This document shows positions 18,775-28,356 of a DNA stretch of 64,000 bases, in pieces (within the stretch, counting starts at the first letter, position 1; each line of letters begins with the position of its first letter). The stretch is from Planktothrix tepida PCC 9214 (GTDB lineage Bacteria > Cyanobacteriota > Cyanobacteriia > Cyanobacteriales > Microcoleaceae). The stretch spans positions 471,069-535,068 of the forward strand of contig NZ_LN889812.1 of NCBI RefSeq assembly GCF_900009145.1, given 5' to 3'. Position numbers and translations under genes: made by a program. The notes under the pieces are model-generated. The model worked only from the letters and a program-made list of their open reading frames with translations, did not search any database and was not told the DNA's origin.

Positions 18775-18811
18775 AACTCTCATTCTTTTTATTTAGATTT
18801 GAGAGTTTTAT
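18775..18811 (+). terminator. Rho-independent terminator after the PEP-CTERM gene
   Basis: AACTCTCA (18775-18782) pairs with TGAGAGTT (18800-18807) and is followed by TTTATT. The loop is long and T-rich, so strength is moderate. Confidence 0.65.
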
Positions 18812-19007
18812 TAATTTATAGTATCTTAGCTTTCTTTAAACACTTTTGAAACAACTCCATCTATTTTAAAAATCGACAGGTTCATCGGAATAAAATAATA
18901 AACAAGACTTGTTTTTTATTTTATTCTAGGATACAATTAAATTTATTATTCCTATTAAAAAAAGATTTTTACAGGAATTCCTTAAACCCATTAACCAAAC
19001 TCAAACA

Positions 19008-19634
19008 ATGGAAATCAACACCCCCGAATCAGACCTTACTGCTGAAAAACACCGCTTGAAAATGCAACGCCGCAAAGAAGTTCAAGATCAACGGGTAGCA
19101 GAACGCAATCAAACTAAAGGATTAATTATTGTTAATACTGGAAACGGAAAAGGCAAAACCACCGCCGCATTAGGAATTGTTTTACGTTCCCTGGGTCATG
19201 GCTATCGGGTTGCAATTATTCAATTTATTAAAGGTGCATGGGAACCCGCCGAAAAAGCCGTATTCAGTAAATGGCCTGAACAATTAGAATTTCATGCGTT
19301 AGGAGAAGGCTTTACTTGGGAAACCCAAGACCGAGATCGAGATATTGAAAAAGTGGGGGAAGCGTGGAATTTAGCCCTTTCTTTTATTAGAAATCCTGAG
19401 TTTAAATTAATCTTACTCGATGAAATTAATGTAGCGATGAAATTGGGTTATTTACCTGTTGAAGACGTTCTAGCTGGACTTGCAGAGAAACCCCAAGATA
19501 CTCATGTTATTTTAACGGGTCGAGGCGCTCCCCAAACCTTAATTGACCAAGCAGACCTCGTAACAGAAATGTCCCTAGTTAAGCATCCCTTCCGCGAACA
19601 AGGGATCAAGGCTCAACCAGGGATTGAATTTTGA
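19008..19634 (+). CDS. cobO: Cob(I)yrinic acid a,c-diamide adenosyltransferase
   Basis: The 208-residue product belongs to the CobO/BtuR family. It has a P-loop GNGKGKTTAALGIVLRSLGHG (near residues 46-66), IQFIKGAW and LLDEINVAMKLGYL, all family hallmarks. The enzyme adenylates the cobalt of corrinoids in vitamin B12 synthesis. The N-terminal 40 residues are charged and precede the family core, as in many cyanobacterial versions. It is flanked by a palindromic repeat on its 3' side and converges with the sigma factor gene. Confidence 0.96.
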   Translation: MEINTPESDLTAEKHRLKMQRRKEVQDQRVAERNQTKGLIIVNTGNGKGKTTAALGIVLRSLGHGYRVAIIQFIKGAWEPAEKAVFSKWPEQLEFHALGEGFTWETQDRDRDIEKVGEAWNLALSFIRNPEFKLILLDEINVAMKLGYLPVEDVLAGLAEKPQDTHVILTGRGAPQTLIDQADLVTEMSLVKHPFREQGIKAQPGIEF

Positions 19635-19646
19635 ATTAATATCCCC

Positions 19647-19674
19647 GTAGAGACGCGCCATGGCGCGTCTCTAC
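19647..19674. repeat. 28-bp perfect palindrome, GTAGAGACGCGCCA family
   Basis: The half-site GTAGAGACGCGCCA is followed immediately by its exact complement TGGCGCGTCTCTAC. It lies 12 bases after the cobO stop, between two convergent genes. No T-run follows on either side, so it is not a typical intrinsic terminator. Confidence 0.95.
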
Positions 19675-19688
19675 AGAAGTCGGATGTC

Positions 19689-20687
19689 CTAACTAGCTAA
19701 ATATTCCCGAACTTGAGCTTTCCGACGACGCAGATGGTTTAAAGCTTGGTTTTCCAGTTGACGAACCCGTTCCCGGCTGATGTTCATGCGAACACCCACT
19801 TTAGACAGGGACATCTCCTTACCATCTTCTAACCCATACCGCAGGGTAATCACTTCCCGTTGTTGGGGGGTTAAGTCCGCCAGTAAATCTTTTAAGTCCT
19901 GACGCAGTAACTCTTGAGTCACAAACGTATCGGCGGAGGTGCTTTCATCTTCTAAGAGATCTTGCAATTCCGTATCTTGATTATCTCCCACTCGCAAATC
20001 TAAAGACACCGGATGACGAGACGCCAACAAATAATCTCTAATTTGGGCGGGGTCTAACTCTAGCGCTTCTGCAATTTCCGCCGCCGTCGGGTTACGGCCT
20101 AATGTCTGCACTAAGTCCCGTTGAACTTTTTTAATTTTGTTCAATTTTTCGGTAATATGGATCGGCAGACGAATGGTGCGAGAATTTTGCGCGATCGCAC
20201 GGGTAATGGCTTGGCGAATCCACCAATAGGCATAAGTCGAGAACTTATAACCGCGCATGGGATCAAATTTTTCCACACCTCGTTCTAAACCGAGGGTTCC
20301 TTCTTGGATTAAATCCAAGAATTCCATATTGCGTTTTTGGTATTTTTTAGCAATCGACACCACTAAACGCAAGTTCGCCTCAATCATTTTTTGCTTGGCT
20401 CGGCGTCCTTGCTCCAGGGTGGTTTGAAGTGCAGCTTCACTCATTCCCACCGCGTCAGACCACTCGTGCTGGCTCGGTTCCCGACCGAGTTTGTCTGCGA
20501 GAACGTCTTTCGCTTCCAACTGTTGCATCATGTGTTGCACTTGTTTGCCGTAAGTGATTTCTTGTTCGCGTGTTAGCAAAGGGACGCGACCAATTTCGTG
20601 CAAATAGGTGCGAACGGTGTCAGTGGTGGCAGGTCGAGCGTTTTTGGAAGCCGCTTGATCTTTGTGTTTGGTGTTGACAGTTGGCAT
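19689..20687 (-). CDS. Group 2 sigma-70 family RNA polymerase sigma factor
   Basis: The 332-residue product has sigma regions 1.2 ([21 protein letters not shown]), 2 ([63 protein letters not shown], positions about 120-185), 3 and 4 ([16 protein letters not shown], the -35 helix-turn-helix near 300). It lacks the long N-terminal extension of the primary SigA, so it is a group 2 factor (SigB/SigC/SigD type). Which paralogue cannot be settled from sequence alone. Such factors adjust transcription to carbon, nitrogen, light or heat stress. An 830-bp gap with a heptamer array lies upstream. Confidence 0.95.
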   Translation of the reverse strand: MPTVNTKHKDQAASKNARPATTDTVRTYLHEIGRVPLLTREQEITYGKQVQHMMQQLEAKDVLADKLGREPSQHEWSDAVGMSEAALQTTLEQGRRAKQKMIEANLRLVVSIAKKYQKRNMEFLDLIQEGTLGLERGVEKFDPMRGYKFSTYAYWWIRQAITRAIAQNSRTIRLPIHITEKLNKIKKVQRDLVQTLGRNPTAAEIAEALELDPAQIRDYLLASRHPVSLDLRVGDNQDTELQDLLEDESTSADTFVTQELLRQDLKDLLADLTPQQREVITLRYGLEDGKEMSLSKVGVRMNISRERVRQLENQALNHLRRRKAQVREYLAS

Positions 20688-21516
20688 GGGTATGAATTAC
20701 ACTCCTAAAACAGAATTTACAGGGGTAGCAAATTTTCCTCCTCTATCTACAGGAGGTTTTACAGGACTGGACAACACAGGTTAAGTGGGTTTCAGTCGTA
20801 GGGCTGGTTCCAAATCTTGTCTTGCTCTGTAAAAAGTAAATGTGAATTCTGTCCTATCCGTCTTGTCGCTGCGATTGAATGGTGGTTCTCTAGGGTCTAG
20901 GGCTATATATTTCTTTATAAGTGATCGTTTTTTCCTAGTTTTCCCTAAAGCTGAATAACTCCATCAGGCTGTTAGGTTGCCAACCGAGGCTCGGCTTAGA
21001 CAGAGAATCAGTGTTGATTTTCCTCTTTTCTCTCCCGCTTCCTGATTCTAGGAAGCTTAAGGTTGTTTACATAGATTTACATCTCTCAAGATTATGACAT
21101 ACAACTAGGGGTAAAAGTCAAGGGCTTCTATGGGAGGATTTACCATTATAGCAACTTTTACTTTTGTTTGAATATTTTGATCATTCCCTATTTCTTTTAA
21201 TAATACAACTGTAGTAATTGAGTAATAACCGAACTTGGGGTTATCGGTTATCAGTCATCAGTCATCAGTCATCAGTCATCAGTCATCAGTCATCAGTCAT
21301 CAGTCATCAGTCATCAGTCATCAGTCATCAGTCAAGGAGGGGGCAGTTGATTAACGCTTAATTCGTATAGACTATAGTTCTGGAAGCAGTAATTATTTAT
21401 AAGTTTATAGTTGAAAAGTGCATCCAAAGTCGGTGTTCACAAATCTCCAAAACCGAGCCTCGCCATTCAGTAAAAATGCACTCTTCAACCAACATAATCG
21501 TGTTCAACGGTTTCCA
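20688..21516. other. Intergenic region, 829 bp
   Basis: This long gap between the sigma factor start and the end of the cupin gene holds the sigma promoter and leader, but no promoter could be assigned with confidence. No gene or RNA was recognised. The only structured part is the heptamer array at 21252-21334. Confidence 0.5.
21252..21334. repeat. Heptameric tandem repeat (CAGTCAT), 11 copies
   Basis: Eleven exact copies of CAGTCAT and a partial twelfth run without interruption. The perfection suggests recent expansion by slippage. There are no spacers, so this is not a CRISPR array. Confidence 0.97.
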
Positions 21517-22263
21517 CTATGTCATGGTTTCAGAGGGATGTTTAAAATCTTTACCAACGATAAAGCGGTTTATATCTAAAGGATAAGTCTTAACATACAG
21601 TAGACAACCTGTTGCTGAGGAGGGACTATAGGAACAACCTGGTGGATACCTCAGCCAACTTCCCATCGGGTAATTCCCCCACTCATCACTCCAAGTTCCT
21701 TCGATCAAAAAGATTTCTTTGACCTCAGACTCGACAACTTTTGATAATTTTGTGCCGGGTTGCCAGCGTTCAATCCAGACTTTTTCAGGGAAATCCGTTT
21801 GTTCATAGACAGGTTTGACTTCAATTTCAGGAATTACATCGGATGCCCAGGGTAAATCGTAAATATTAACTCTCACTTGCTGACGAGTTTTTCCACCATG
21901 TTGCCGTAGTTTAACAAAAGTTAAACACCCTTTTTCGCTATAGGGACGATGGTTAAACCCTTCAGGATTAAGCATATACGTTCCGGGCGGATGCACGCCT
22001 GTTTCGTCAGCAAAGTTTCCTTGAAGTACCAAAATTTCTTCTCCCCCAGGATGTCCATGTAGGGGGAAAAAACCACCCGGATCGAAACGAGTTAACATTG
22101 TTACCGGATGCTCTTGAACTTGCTCATCAGACTCAAAACAGCCAAACCAGATTCCGGTAAACTCTGTTTGATGCCAAGTTAATACAGTTGGTAATACAGC
22201 TACACGGCTTAATAGGTTAGTGTAAGTTTTTTGAGGTTGCCATTTAAGTTGGGAAGACACCAT
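21517..22263 (-). CDS. Double-cupin protein (ChrR-like)
   Basis: The product has two cupin barrels. The first contains FPLHGHPGGEEILVLQGNFADETG (near residues 75-98), with the HxH...E metal-binding pattern and the GxF second motif. The second, near 165-230, contains EIFLIEGTWSDEWGNYPMGSWLRYPPG with fewer metal ligands. The arrangement resembles the cupin part of anti-sigma factor ChrR, though no zinc-binding anti-sigma domain is present. Substrate unknown. The frame starts at a TTG at 22269, but the ATG at 22263 (MVSSQLKW) is preferred. It lies 60 bases after the HerA-like gene on the same strand. Confidence 0.85.
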   Translation of the reverse strand: MVSSQLKWQPQKTYTNLLSRVAVLPTVLTWHQTEFTGIWFGCFESDEQVQEHPVTMLTRFDPGGFFPLHGHPGGEEILVLQGNFADETGVHPPGTYMLNPEGFNHRPYSEKGCLTFVKLRQHGGKTRQQVRVNIYDLPWASDVIPEIEVKPVYEQTDFPEKVWIERWQPGTKLSKVVESEVKEIFLIEGTWSDEWGNYPMGSWLRYPPGCSYSPSSATGCLLYVKTYPLDINRFIVGKDFKHPSETMT

Positions 22264-22323
22264 TGTCAAATCTCAAATCATGTACTGGATGACAATGAAT
22301 TGTACAACAGTTTAGGCCGATTG

Positions 22324-24093
22324 TTAAAATCCCAAATCATCTTTTGCTAAAGCGGCTGCTTTTAATACCTTTTCATCTGACATTTCTGTCCAGTCGGTTT
22401 CTCCAATTTCTTGATAGAAGGTTTCATCATAGGGACGAGTTCTAACCACAACAGGCATGGGGACAGCATGGCCTAAGACTAAAGCTTGTTGTTTAGAATC
22501 TAATTTAGATAACACAGACCGCAAACTTTGTGCCCCAGAAACCCCGGTAAAAATAGCATCAATATCTTTATCATCATTAAGTAAAGCCGTAATTCGGGTT
22601 CCCACTTGAGACATCACTTCCGCATCAATTCCAGAGGGACGTTGATCGACAATTAATAAGGTAACAAAATATTTTCGCATTTCTCGCGCAATGGTTCCAA
22701 AAATCGTTGAACGCACAATTGCAGGGTCTAAAAAACGGTGAGCTTCTTCAATAGTAATCACTAACTGTGTCGGACGATCTACGGGATTTTTGGAGGCTAA
22801 AAAATTCTCGGCTTTTCTAACGTAAGCTTGGTGAATGCGGCGAGTTATCATGTTAGTTACTAACATATAAGATAACATATCCGATTGGGAACCAAATTCA
22901 ACAACCACATTTTTTCCCGCATCCAAAGATTGCAAAATTCGATCCACATAATTCGACGGACAAGTTGGACGCATATATTTTAAATTATCCATCCGCATTA
23001 ATTTGCGTTGCAGAGACATAATCGAACCTTTATGTCCTCGACGTTCATCACAAAACAGTTGTATTTCTTCATTGGTCATGGATAATAATTGTGTTATCCA
23101 ATCTTTCCCAAATTCACTGCGGAGAATATTAGCATTATCAATCGTCGCTTCGGAAAGATTTAATTCCCGTTGGACTAACATAATATCTTCGACTTCAATT
23201 TGATTATAACTCAAATACAATTCTTGAGCATCTTTAATTCCTCGTCTTCGGGTAGATTCAGGATCAAGGGTATACACTTCCACTTGACCTGGAAATAGTT
23301 GTCTTAACCCTTTAACGGTACTAAATTGTTTCCCCTCTGATACGGCTTCCCAACCATATTCCGAGTGCATATCAAAGATTAAATTAACCGCCGCTTTTTT
23401 CTTGATAATTCCCGATAATAATAACCGCGTTAAAAAGGATTTTCCCGTTCCTGATTTTCCAAATACCCCATTACTCCGTTCTACAAATCGATCTAAATCT
23501 AAACAAATGGGGACATCCATATCTAACGGTTTCCCGATGGCAAAATTGCGCCGTGTGGGGTCATCTTCCCACCCAAAAATAATTCTAAAATCCCGTTCGC
23601 TGGCTTCATGAACCTGGGAAAAATGAACGGGAATGGTTTTTACAGGTAACAGTTCAATTTCTGTACTATTGGTTTGGGGTTGAAAAGACGCGATCGCCGC
23701 TATGCCATTTTTACCATTATTCAGAGAACGAGAAGATCTACCCCCGACCTTTTGTTGTTGTGTGGCGACACGAATGAGTTCTTCTTCTTCGGAAAATTCC
23801 CGACTCAACATTAACATCGGACTCAATTCAATGGTTCCGTAGGTGCTATTTCCGGCTAAAATTGCTTGTAAAAAATCATCATCCGGCTGAGGAGGGTTGG
23901 CGATAATTCGGGCGCTGGAGGTTCCCAAGGATACATCGGTCAGTAAACAGAAAAAATGCGATCGCTTCCCCCGCACCACTAAAAATTTTCCAACCCGCAT
24001 TTCCTCGACAGACACATCAGGATGTAAGCGAACTTCTAAACCTTTTGTTAGGGAACCTTGAATTACAGAACCCAGGGGTTTCTCAGTGGTCAT
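22324..24093 (-). CDS. HerA-like ATPase (DUF87 / HAS-barrel)
   Basis: The 589-residue product has an N-terminal HAS-barrel-like region (residues about 1-110) and a HerA/FtsK-type RecA ATPase core. Walker A is GVFGKSGTGKSFLTRLLL (near residue 215), Walker B is QLVITIEEAHRFL (near 440), and RPSGIDAEVMSQVGTRI matches the arginine-finger region. HerA hexamers translocate on DNA and usually work with NurA nuclease in end resection, or with Sir2-type partners in phage defence. No NurA or Sir2 partner is adjacent. The ATG is well supported. Confidence 0.88.
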   Translation of the reverse strand: MTTEKPLGSVIQGSLTKGLEVRLHPDVSVEEMRVGKFLVVRGKRSHFFCLLTDVSLGTSSARIIANPPQPDDDFLQAILAGNSTYGTIELSPMLMLSREFSEEEELIRVATQQQKVGGRSSRSLNNGKNGIAAIASFQPQTNSTEIELLPVKTIPVHFSQVHEASERDFRIIFGWEDDPTRRNFAIGKPLDMDVPICLDLDRFVERSNGVFGKSGTGKSFLTRLLLSGIIKKKAAVNLIFDMHSEYGWEAVSEGKQFSTVKGLRQLFPGQVEVYTLDPESTRRRGIKDAQELYLSYNQIEVEDIMLVQRELNLSEATIDNANILRSEFGKDWITQLLSMTNEEIQLFCDERRGHKGSIMSLQRKLMRMDNLKYMRPTCPSNYVDRILQSLDAGKNVVVEFGSQSDMLSYMLVTNMITRRIHQAYVRKAENFLASKNPVDRPTQLVITIEEAHRFLDPAIVRSTIFGTIAREMRKYFVTLLIVDQRPSGIDAEVMSQVGTRITALLNDDKDIDAIFTGVSGAQSLRSVLSKLDSKQQALVLGHAVPMPVVVRTRPYDETFYQEIGETDWTEMSDEKVLKAAALAKDDLGF

Positions 24094-24495
24094 AGTTCAA
24101 TTTTGGGGGGGTTAGCAACGGGGAACTTTCGTTACACATTGGGAGTTTATCGGGGGTTGTTGTATTGTTCATGATTCAACCTTTTGACTTAAAATCAATC
24201 CCAACTCACAATTTCCCTGTCCTCAATATCTAATGTTTGCCGTTTTCCGTCAAGATATCCAACGAATTTTAGTTTAAATTTGCTCTCAATTATTCCCCAA
24301 CAAATTCAAGTCGGCTGTGTCAACAACAAGCACACCCACGACAAGAACCAAAACCCATCATTAATATTTCCCAACCCCACTCAACTTTCAACCGTCTCTA
24401 ATCCAAAGTCCGTCAACTTAACCCATGTTAGCCCTGAAATAAATTTCGGGCTGTAGAGACGCGCCATGGCGCGTCTCTACGAGGGCTTTTGGGGA
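24094..24495. other. Intergenic region, 402 bp
   Basis: The gap between ribBA (ending on its left edge) and the HerA-like gene start, both on the minus strand. It should contain the HerA-gene promoter. No RNA gene or FMN riboswitch was recognised. Its one clear element is the 28-bp palindrome at 24453-24480. Confidence 0.5.
24453..24480. repeat. 28-bp perfect palindrome, GTAGAGACGCGCCA family
   Basis: This copy is base-for-base identical to the one at 19647-19674. It lies 15 bases beyond the stop codon of ribBA, that is at the 3' end of a gene, as in the cobO case. Confidence 0.95.
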
Positions 24496-26262
24496 TCATC
24501 TTTTCCTATCCTCTATTCCCTGGGTATCTTGAGAAAAACTATAGATAGTTTGGGGTTGTAACTGTTGACAAATAGAGGAGAGTTGTTCAGGGAGTAAAAC
24601 TTGTTCTCGTTTGAGTTGAACTTGTAAATTTGTCAGGGGATCTACCCCGGAAGAAATTAGAAATTGTAAATTTTTGAGGTGGGGCCATTGAGTAATTTGT
24701 TCTAAAATTGTTGTAATCGCTTTCAAGTAAGGATGATCCAGTTGTTGATACCAGTGCGAATCAGCAACTCCGGCTTGATCAAAGCCTAAATTAATAATTA
24801 ATAATGCTTGATCAAACAACGCGATCGCCACAGGTCGAGCTTCTTCTTGGAGTAATAAATCATTAGTTTGGGCTAAAAACCGTAACTTTTCTAACCGTTC
24901 ATAACGACTTTGTACAGAAGTAGGATGTCTTTTACGTTCAAGATATTCTTCTTCTAAATTTAAAGATGAAGGTTGAGGTTCATCCCAATTAATCGCAATA
25001 GTAATTAAGTAAGTTTGTAATAATAAATGCCCTAATTTTTGAGCTTTAGTTGCCAAATAAACCGTATTATAATCCGTTGCTTCAATAATAAGCGGAACTC
25101 GATCTACAATTTCAATTCCATACCCCTTTAACCCAGCAATTTTTCGGGGATTATTGGTAATTAAACGAATTTGCCTTACCCCTAAATCATTCAGCATTTG
25201 CGCCCCCATGCCATAATCGCGTAAATCAGGGGCAAAGCCTAAGCGTTCATTCGCTTCAACGGTATCGAGCCCAATATCTTGTAAAGAATAAGCTTTAATC
25301 TTATTAATTAATCCAATCCCTCGCCCTTCTTGTCGTAAATAAACAATCACGCCAGACCCGGCATAATCAATCATTTTCATGGCTGTTTGTAACTGCATTC
25401 GACAGTCACAGCGCATGGAACCAAAGGAATCTCCCGTTAAACATTCTGAATGAACCCGCACCATTACAGGCATTTCTTTAAAGTGTTCAGGATCACCTTT
25501 AACTAAAGCAATATGTTCGGTATTATCTAAGGTATTGCGATAGGCATAAATTTTAAAATCGCCAAATTGTGTGGGTAATTTAGCAACGGTTTCTCGATAA
25601 ACAAAACGATCATGTTTGAGGCGATAACTAATTAAATCTGCAATGGTAATTAATTTTAAATGATGAACTTTGGCATATTCCACTAATTCAGGAAGTCGCG
25701 CCATTGACCCATCGGAATTTTGAATTTCACAAATTACACCCCCCGGATATAACCCCGCCAACCGAGATAAATCAACGGCGGCTTCCGTATGTCCCGCCCG
25801 TTTCAATACCCCGCCTTCCTTCGCGCGTAGCGGGAAAATATGGCCAGGACGTCGTAAATCTTCGGGGCGAGTCGCCGGGTTAATGGCAATTTGAATGGTT
25901 TTAGCCCGGTCATCGGCGGAAATTCCCGTTGAAACCCCCATTTGAGGAGACGCATCAATACTAACTGTAAAAGCCGTTTGGTTAGCATCGGTATTTTTCG
26001 TGACCATTAACGGCAAGTCTAACTGATCAAGACGTTCTCCCGTTAACGCCAAACAAATTAATCCCCGTGCATATACCGCCATGAAGTTAATCATATCGGG
26101 TGTGGCAAATTGGGCTGCACAAATTAAGTCGCCTTCGTTTTCGCGGTATTCATCGTCAACCACCACAATACAAAGCCCCGCTTTGAGATCTGCTAAGGCG
26201 GCTTCAATGGTGTCAAATTGGACGGGAGGAGAGGGATTTGTGGGTAACACAGACTCGTTCAA
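24496..26262 (-). CDS. ribBA: Bifunctional 3,4-dihydroxy-2-butanone-4-phosphate synthase / GTP cyclohydrolase II
   Basis: The 588-residue product joins both committed steps of riboflavin synthesis. The RibB domain spans about residues 15-215 ([41 protein letters not shown]). The RibA domain spans about 220-415, with zinc ligands in [21 protein letters not shown] and the [15 protein letters not shown] signature. A C-terminal extension of about 170 residues, beginning near [20 protein letters not shown], is typical of cyanobacterial RibBA and has no assigned function. No FMN riboswitch was recognised upstream. Confidence 0.97.
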   Translation of the reverse strand: MNESVLPTNPSPPVQFDTIEAALADLKAGLCIVVVDDEYRENEGDLICAAQFATPDMINFMAVYARGLICLALTGERLDQLDLPLMVTKNTDANQTAFTVSIDASPQMGVSTGISADDRAKTIQIAINPATRPEDLRRPGHIFPLRAKEGGVLKRAGHTEAAVDLSRLAGLYPGGVICEIQNSDGSMARLPELVEYAKVHHLKLITIADLISYRLKHDRFVYRETVAKLPTQFGDFKIYAYRNTLDNTEHIALVKGDPEHFKEMPVMVRVHSECLTGDSFGSMRCDCRMQLQTAMKMIDYAGSGVIVYLRQEGRGIGLINKIKAYSLQDIGLDTVEANERLGFAPDLRDYGMGAQMLNDLGVRQIRLITNNPRKIAGLKGYGIEIVDRVPLIIEATDYNTVYLATKAQKLGHLLLQTYLITIAINWDEPQPSSLNLEEEYLERKRHPTSVQSRYERLEKLRFLAQTNDLLLQEEARPVAIALFDQALLIINLGFDQAGVADSHWYQQLDHPYLKAITTILEQITQWPHLKNLQFLISSGVDPLTNLQVQLKREQVLLPEQLSSICQQLQPQTIYSFSQDTQGIEDRKR

Positions 26263-26386
26263 AATCGCATCATTAATTAATCATTGTAACTCTGTTGCTC
26301 AATTGAGATCCCATTCTCTTGGAATTTTAGCCTATAGCGATCAGATGAGTGTGATCGCATTGGCAAATAATTGATTATAAATTATT

Positions 26387-26611
26387 TTAGTCCGTTTTCC
26401 ATTCTGTTTCGGGAATATCAGCATTAATCATAATATTGCGTAGCGTACCAACAGGTAAATTACACCCTTTGTGATAGGGTACAATTGTTTGAAGTTGGCG
26501 ATCTAAATTGCGCTATTTTCGATGACTACCTTTCTGTGAAACTAACTCAAACCCATAATTTTTTAAGATATTTTCAACTTCATCTGCATTCATTCTACGG
26601 ATACGAGTCAT
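26387..26611 (-). pseudogene. hicA: hicA toxin, inactivated by one nonsense codon
   Basis: Reading the minus strand from an ATG at 26611 gives 75 codons that match a HicA mRNA-interferase: MTRIRRMNADEVENILKNYG, then GSHRK, an amber TAG at codon 33 (26513-26515), and NLDRQLQTIVPYHKG...GTLRNIMINADIP. Reading TGG instead of TAG would restore the family sequence GSHRKWRN, so a single G-to-A change explains the break. The ATG overlaps the hicB stop (ATGA), the normal translational coupling of a hicBA operon. The toxin is therefore most likely dead, barring readthrough. Confidence 0.9.
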
Positions 26612-26811
26612 GTCACAGAAACCTCTCGCATCAGAGATCCTGCTTTTAATATAATCGGATCAGGTTCCAGATAAAGTGCGATGGCTTCGGTGATATTTTC
26701 TAACGCTTCTGCTTCTGTTTCACCTGCGGAAACACAACCGGGTAACTCTGGACACCAAACAGCATAATCTCCGGTTTCAGGGTCAGGTTCTAAAATAACA
26801 CGCCATTTCAT
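26608..26811 (-). CDS. hicB: HicB-family antitoxin
   Basis: The 67-residue product has the HicB fold: MKWRVILEPDPETGDYAVWCPELPGCVSAG, then GETEAEALENITEAIALYLE. No DNA-binding C-terminal domain is present, as in short HicB proteins. HicB normally neutralises HicA. Here the partner, overlapping by four bases downstream, carries a nonsense codon, so the antitoxin may be an orphan or act on other HicA toxins. AGGAGAAAAC lies upstream of the ATG as a good ribosome binding site. Confidence 0.92.
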   Translation of the reverse strand: MKWRVILEPDPETGDYAVWCPELPGCVSAGETEAEALENITEAIALYLEPDPIILKAGSLMREVSVT

Positions 26812-26910
26812 AAGGTTTTCTCCTGGGGATGTTTAACCCTCAAAGACGTTGAGTTCGAGGCTATTGTTTAACTCATTAATTATTATAGATCGCATTTTCA
26901 ATTCAAAATT

Positions 26911-28356
26911 TTATTGAATGGGCCATTCAGGAATGATTTGATCAATCTCTTTCATTATCTTTAAGGTTGCTGTTAACGCTACAACAATTTTTTGATAATG
27001 CAGAATATCTTCAAAGGATAAACTACGATTGGCTTTTTTACGATCTTTTAACCATTTATCTAATACTTGATAGCCTCCGATTTTAAATTCCCAGATTTCC
27101 GGCTGTATTCCTTCAAAATAACAAGTTTTATTAATATATATTCGTTGCTGTTGAGGTTTATAGGTGACTTCTGTAACCTTGTTATCTCCTTCTCCTTGAT
27201 ATTGGGTAATTAAACGATTGAGTTGTTGAGATTCCATTAAATGTAATTTAACTAATTCTTCACCTTTTGTGGCTAAATTATTAAATAATGGCTCATTGCT
27301 AGTTAGGGGTAAACGAGGAAAGTCTATTTTTAGGAATTCTGCATATCGTTTTCGATAGGTAGGACTCTGGAAAATAGAATAAGCATAATATAAAAATTTT
27401 TCTGGGGTTGGGATATATCCTAATTTTGCTTTAATTTCACTGAGGAAGTTTTCGGAAAAGTTAGGGGTGCGCTCTGTAAATAATGTCCCTTGGTCATTTT
27501 GAGTATCTGGGTAAATATAAAGCGGGAAAAGACAAGATTGAGTTGTGGATTCTCCACATTTCGTTTCAGTGATAAAACGAGAACAATAAAAATGATCACA
27601 GTCTTTTGATTTATTGCTTCTAGCAGAGACAATGGCTAGATTATCTTTTAACATATTACCCATGACTTCAAACCGAGGCATACAAATAAACCCTCTTGTT
27701 TGTCCTGTATAGTAAGTAAATCTAATATCAAAAGGACGATATAAAATCGGGACAATATTACTATTTTCAATTCCATTTTTCTTTAAATCATTTTGAGCAA
27801 GTTCAACCTGCCAATCTCGTGCATCTTTTCCTAAATCATATTTTTGTCTAGCGACTTCTATAGGAAGTGAAACAAAATCTTGAACCGTATCTTGGACTTC
27901 CTGCTCTGACCATCTTATGGTTAATGAGTCTCTTGCAGTAACAATACCTACCGAATTAACAGGCATTATATCCGTAATTTTCCAGCCTTGATTATATTCA
28001 GCTAATAAATCTTTATTTTGAGGAATAAAAAGATAAAAAGGTGAAGTCGGAAAAATTTCTTTCCACTCTATTGTAGTAAAATCATTTTCATTAAGATAAC
28101 GATACTTATCTTCCCGTGAACCCCAGATATCAATATGATAATATTTAGTCATTAGATAACCTCCATTTAAGCGTAAGCGATTTTGGATTTCTGAAGGATC
28201 AGCCACTTCAAAAAACAATTCTAAAGCTTCAATCAAATTATTTCTTGCATTTTCAATAGAATCACCTTGACTAGCAATATCGAATTCTGGACATAAAGCA
28301 ACATAACCATCACCTTCACGCTCAATAATTGCTGTAAATTTTTGGGTTCGGATCAT
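26911..28356 (-). CDS. HicB-like domain fused to the C-terminal part of a restriction-modification methylase
   Basis: The 481-residue frame is chimeric. Residues 1-61 form a HicB-like domain (TAIIEREGDGYVALCPEFDIASQGDSIENARNNLIEAL) lacking the usual last residues. From about residue 70 it continues as KYYHIDIWGSREDKYRYLNEN, the target-recognition part of a single-chain N6-adenine methylase, to the end. Its ATG overlaps the stop of the preceding methylase fragment. A GGAGG (28160-28164) lies 7 bases before an in-frame ATG at 28152, so the methylase part could also be translated from there without the HicB domain. It appears to derive from insertion of a hicB-like gene into a once continuous gene. 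Confidence 0.8.
   Translation of the reverse strand: MIRTQKFTAIIEREGDGYVALCPEFDIASQGDSIENARNNLIEALELFFEVADPSEIQNRLRLNGGYLMTKYYHIDIWGSREDKYRYLNENDFTTIEWKEIFPTSPFYLFIPQNKDLLAEYNQGWKITDIMPVNSVGIVTARDSLTIRWSEQEVQDTVQDFVSLPIEVARQKYDLGKDARDWQVELAQNDLKKNGIENSNIVPILYRPFDIRFTYYTGQTRGFICMPRFEVMGNMLKDNLAIVSARSNKSKDCDHFYCSRFITETKCGESTTQSCLFPLYIYPDTQNDQGTLFTERTPNFSENFLSEIKAKLGYIPTPEKFLYYAYSIFQSPTYRKRYAEFLKIDFPRLPLTSNEPLFNNLATKGEELVKLHLMESQQLNRLITQYQGEGDNKVTEVTYKPQQQRIYINKTCYFEGIQPEIWEFKIGGYQVLDKWLKDRKKANRSLSFEDILHYQKIVVALTATLKIMKEIDQIIPEWPIQ

Noticed and set aside
19647-19674. Intrinsic terminator role for the 28-bp palindromes
   Set aside because: None is followed by a T-run, and one copy lies inside nifJ, where termination would be harmful.
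21252-21334. CRISPR-like array
   Set aside because: The units are 7 bp with no spacers, and no cas gene is nearby.
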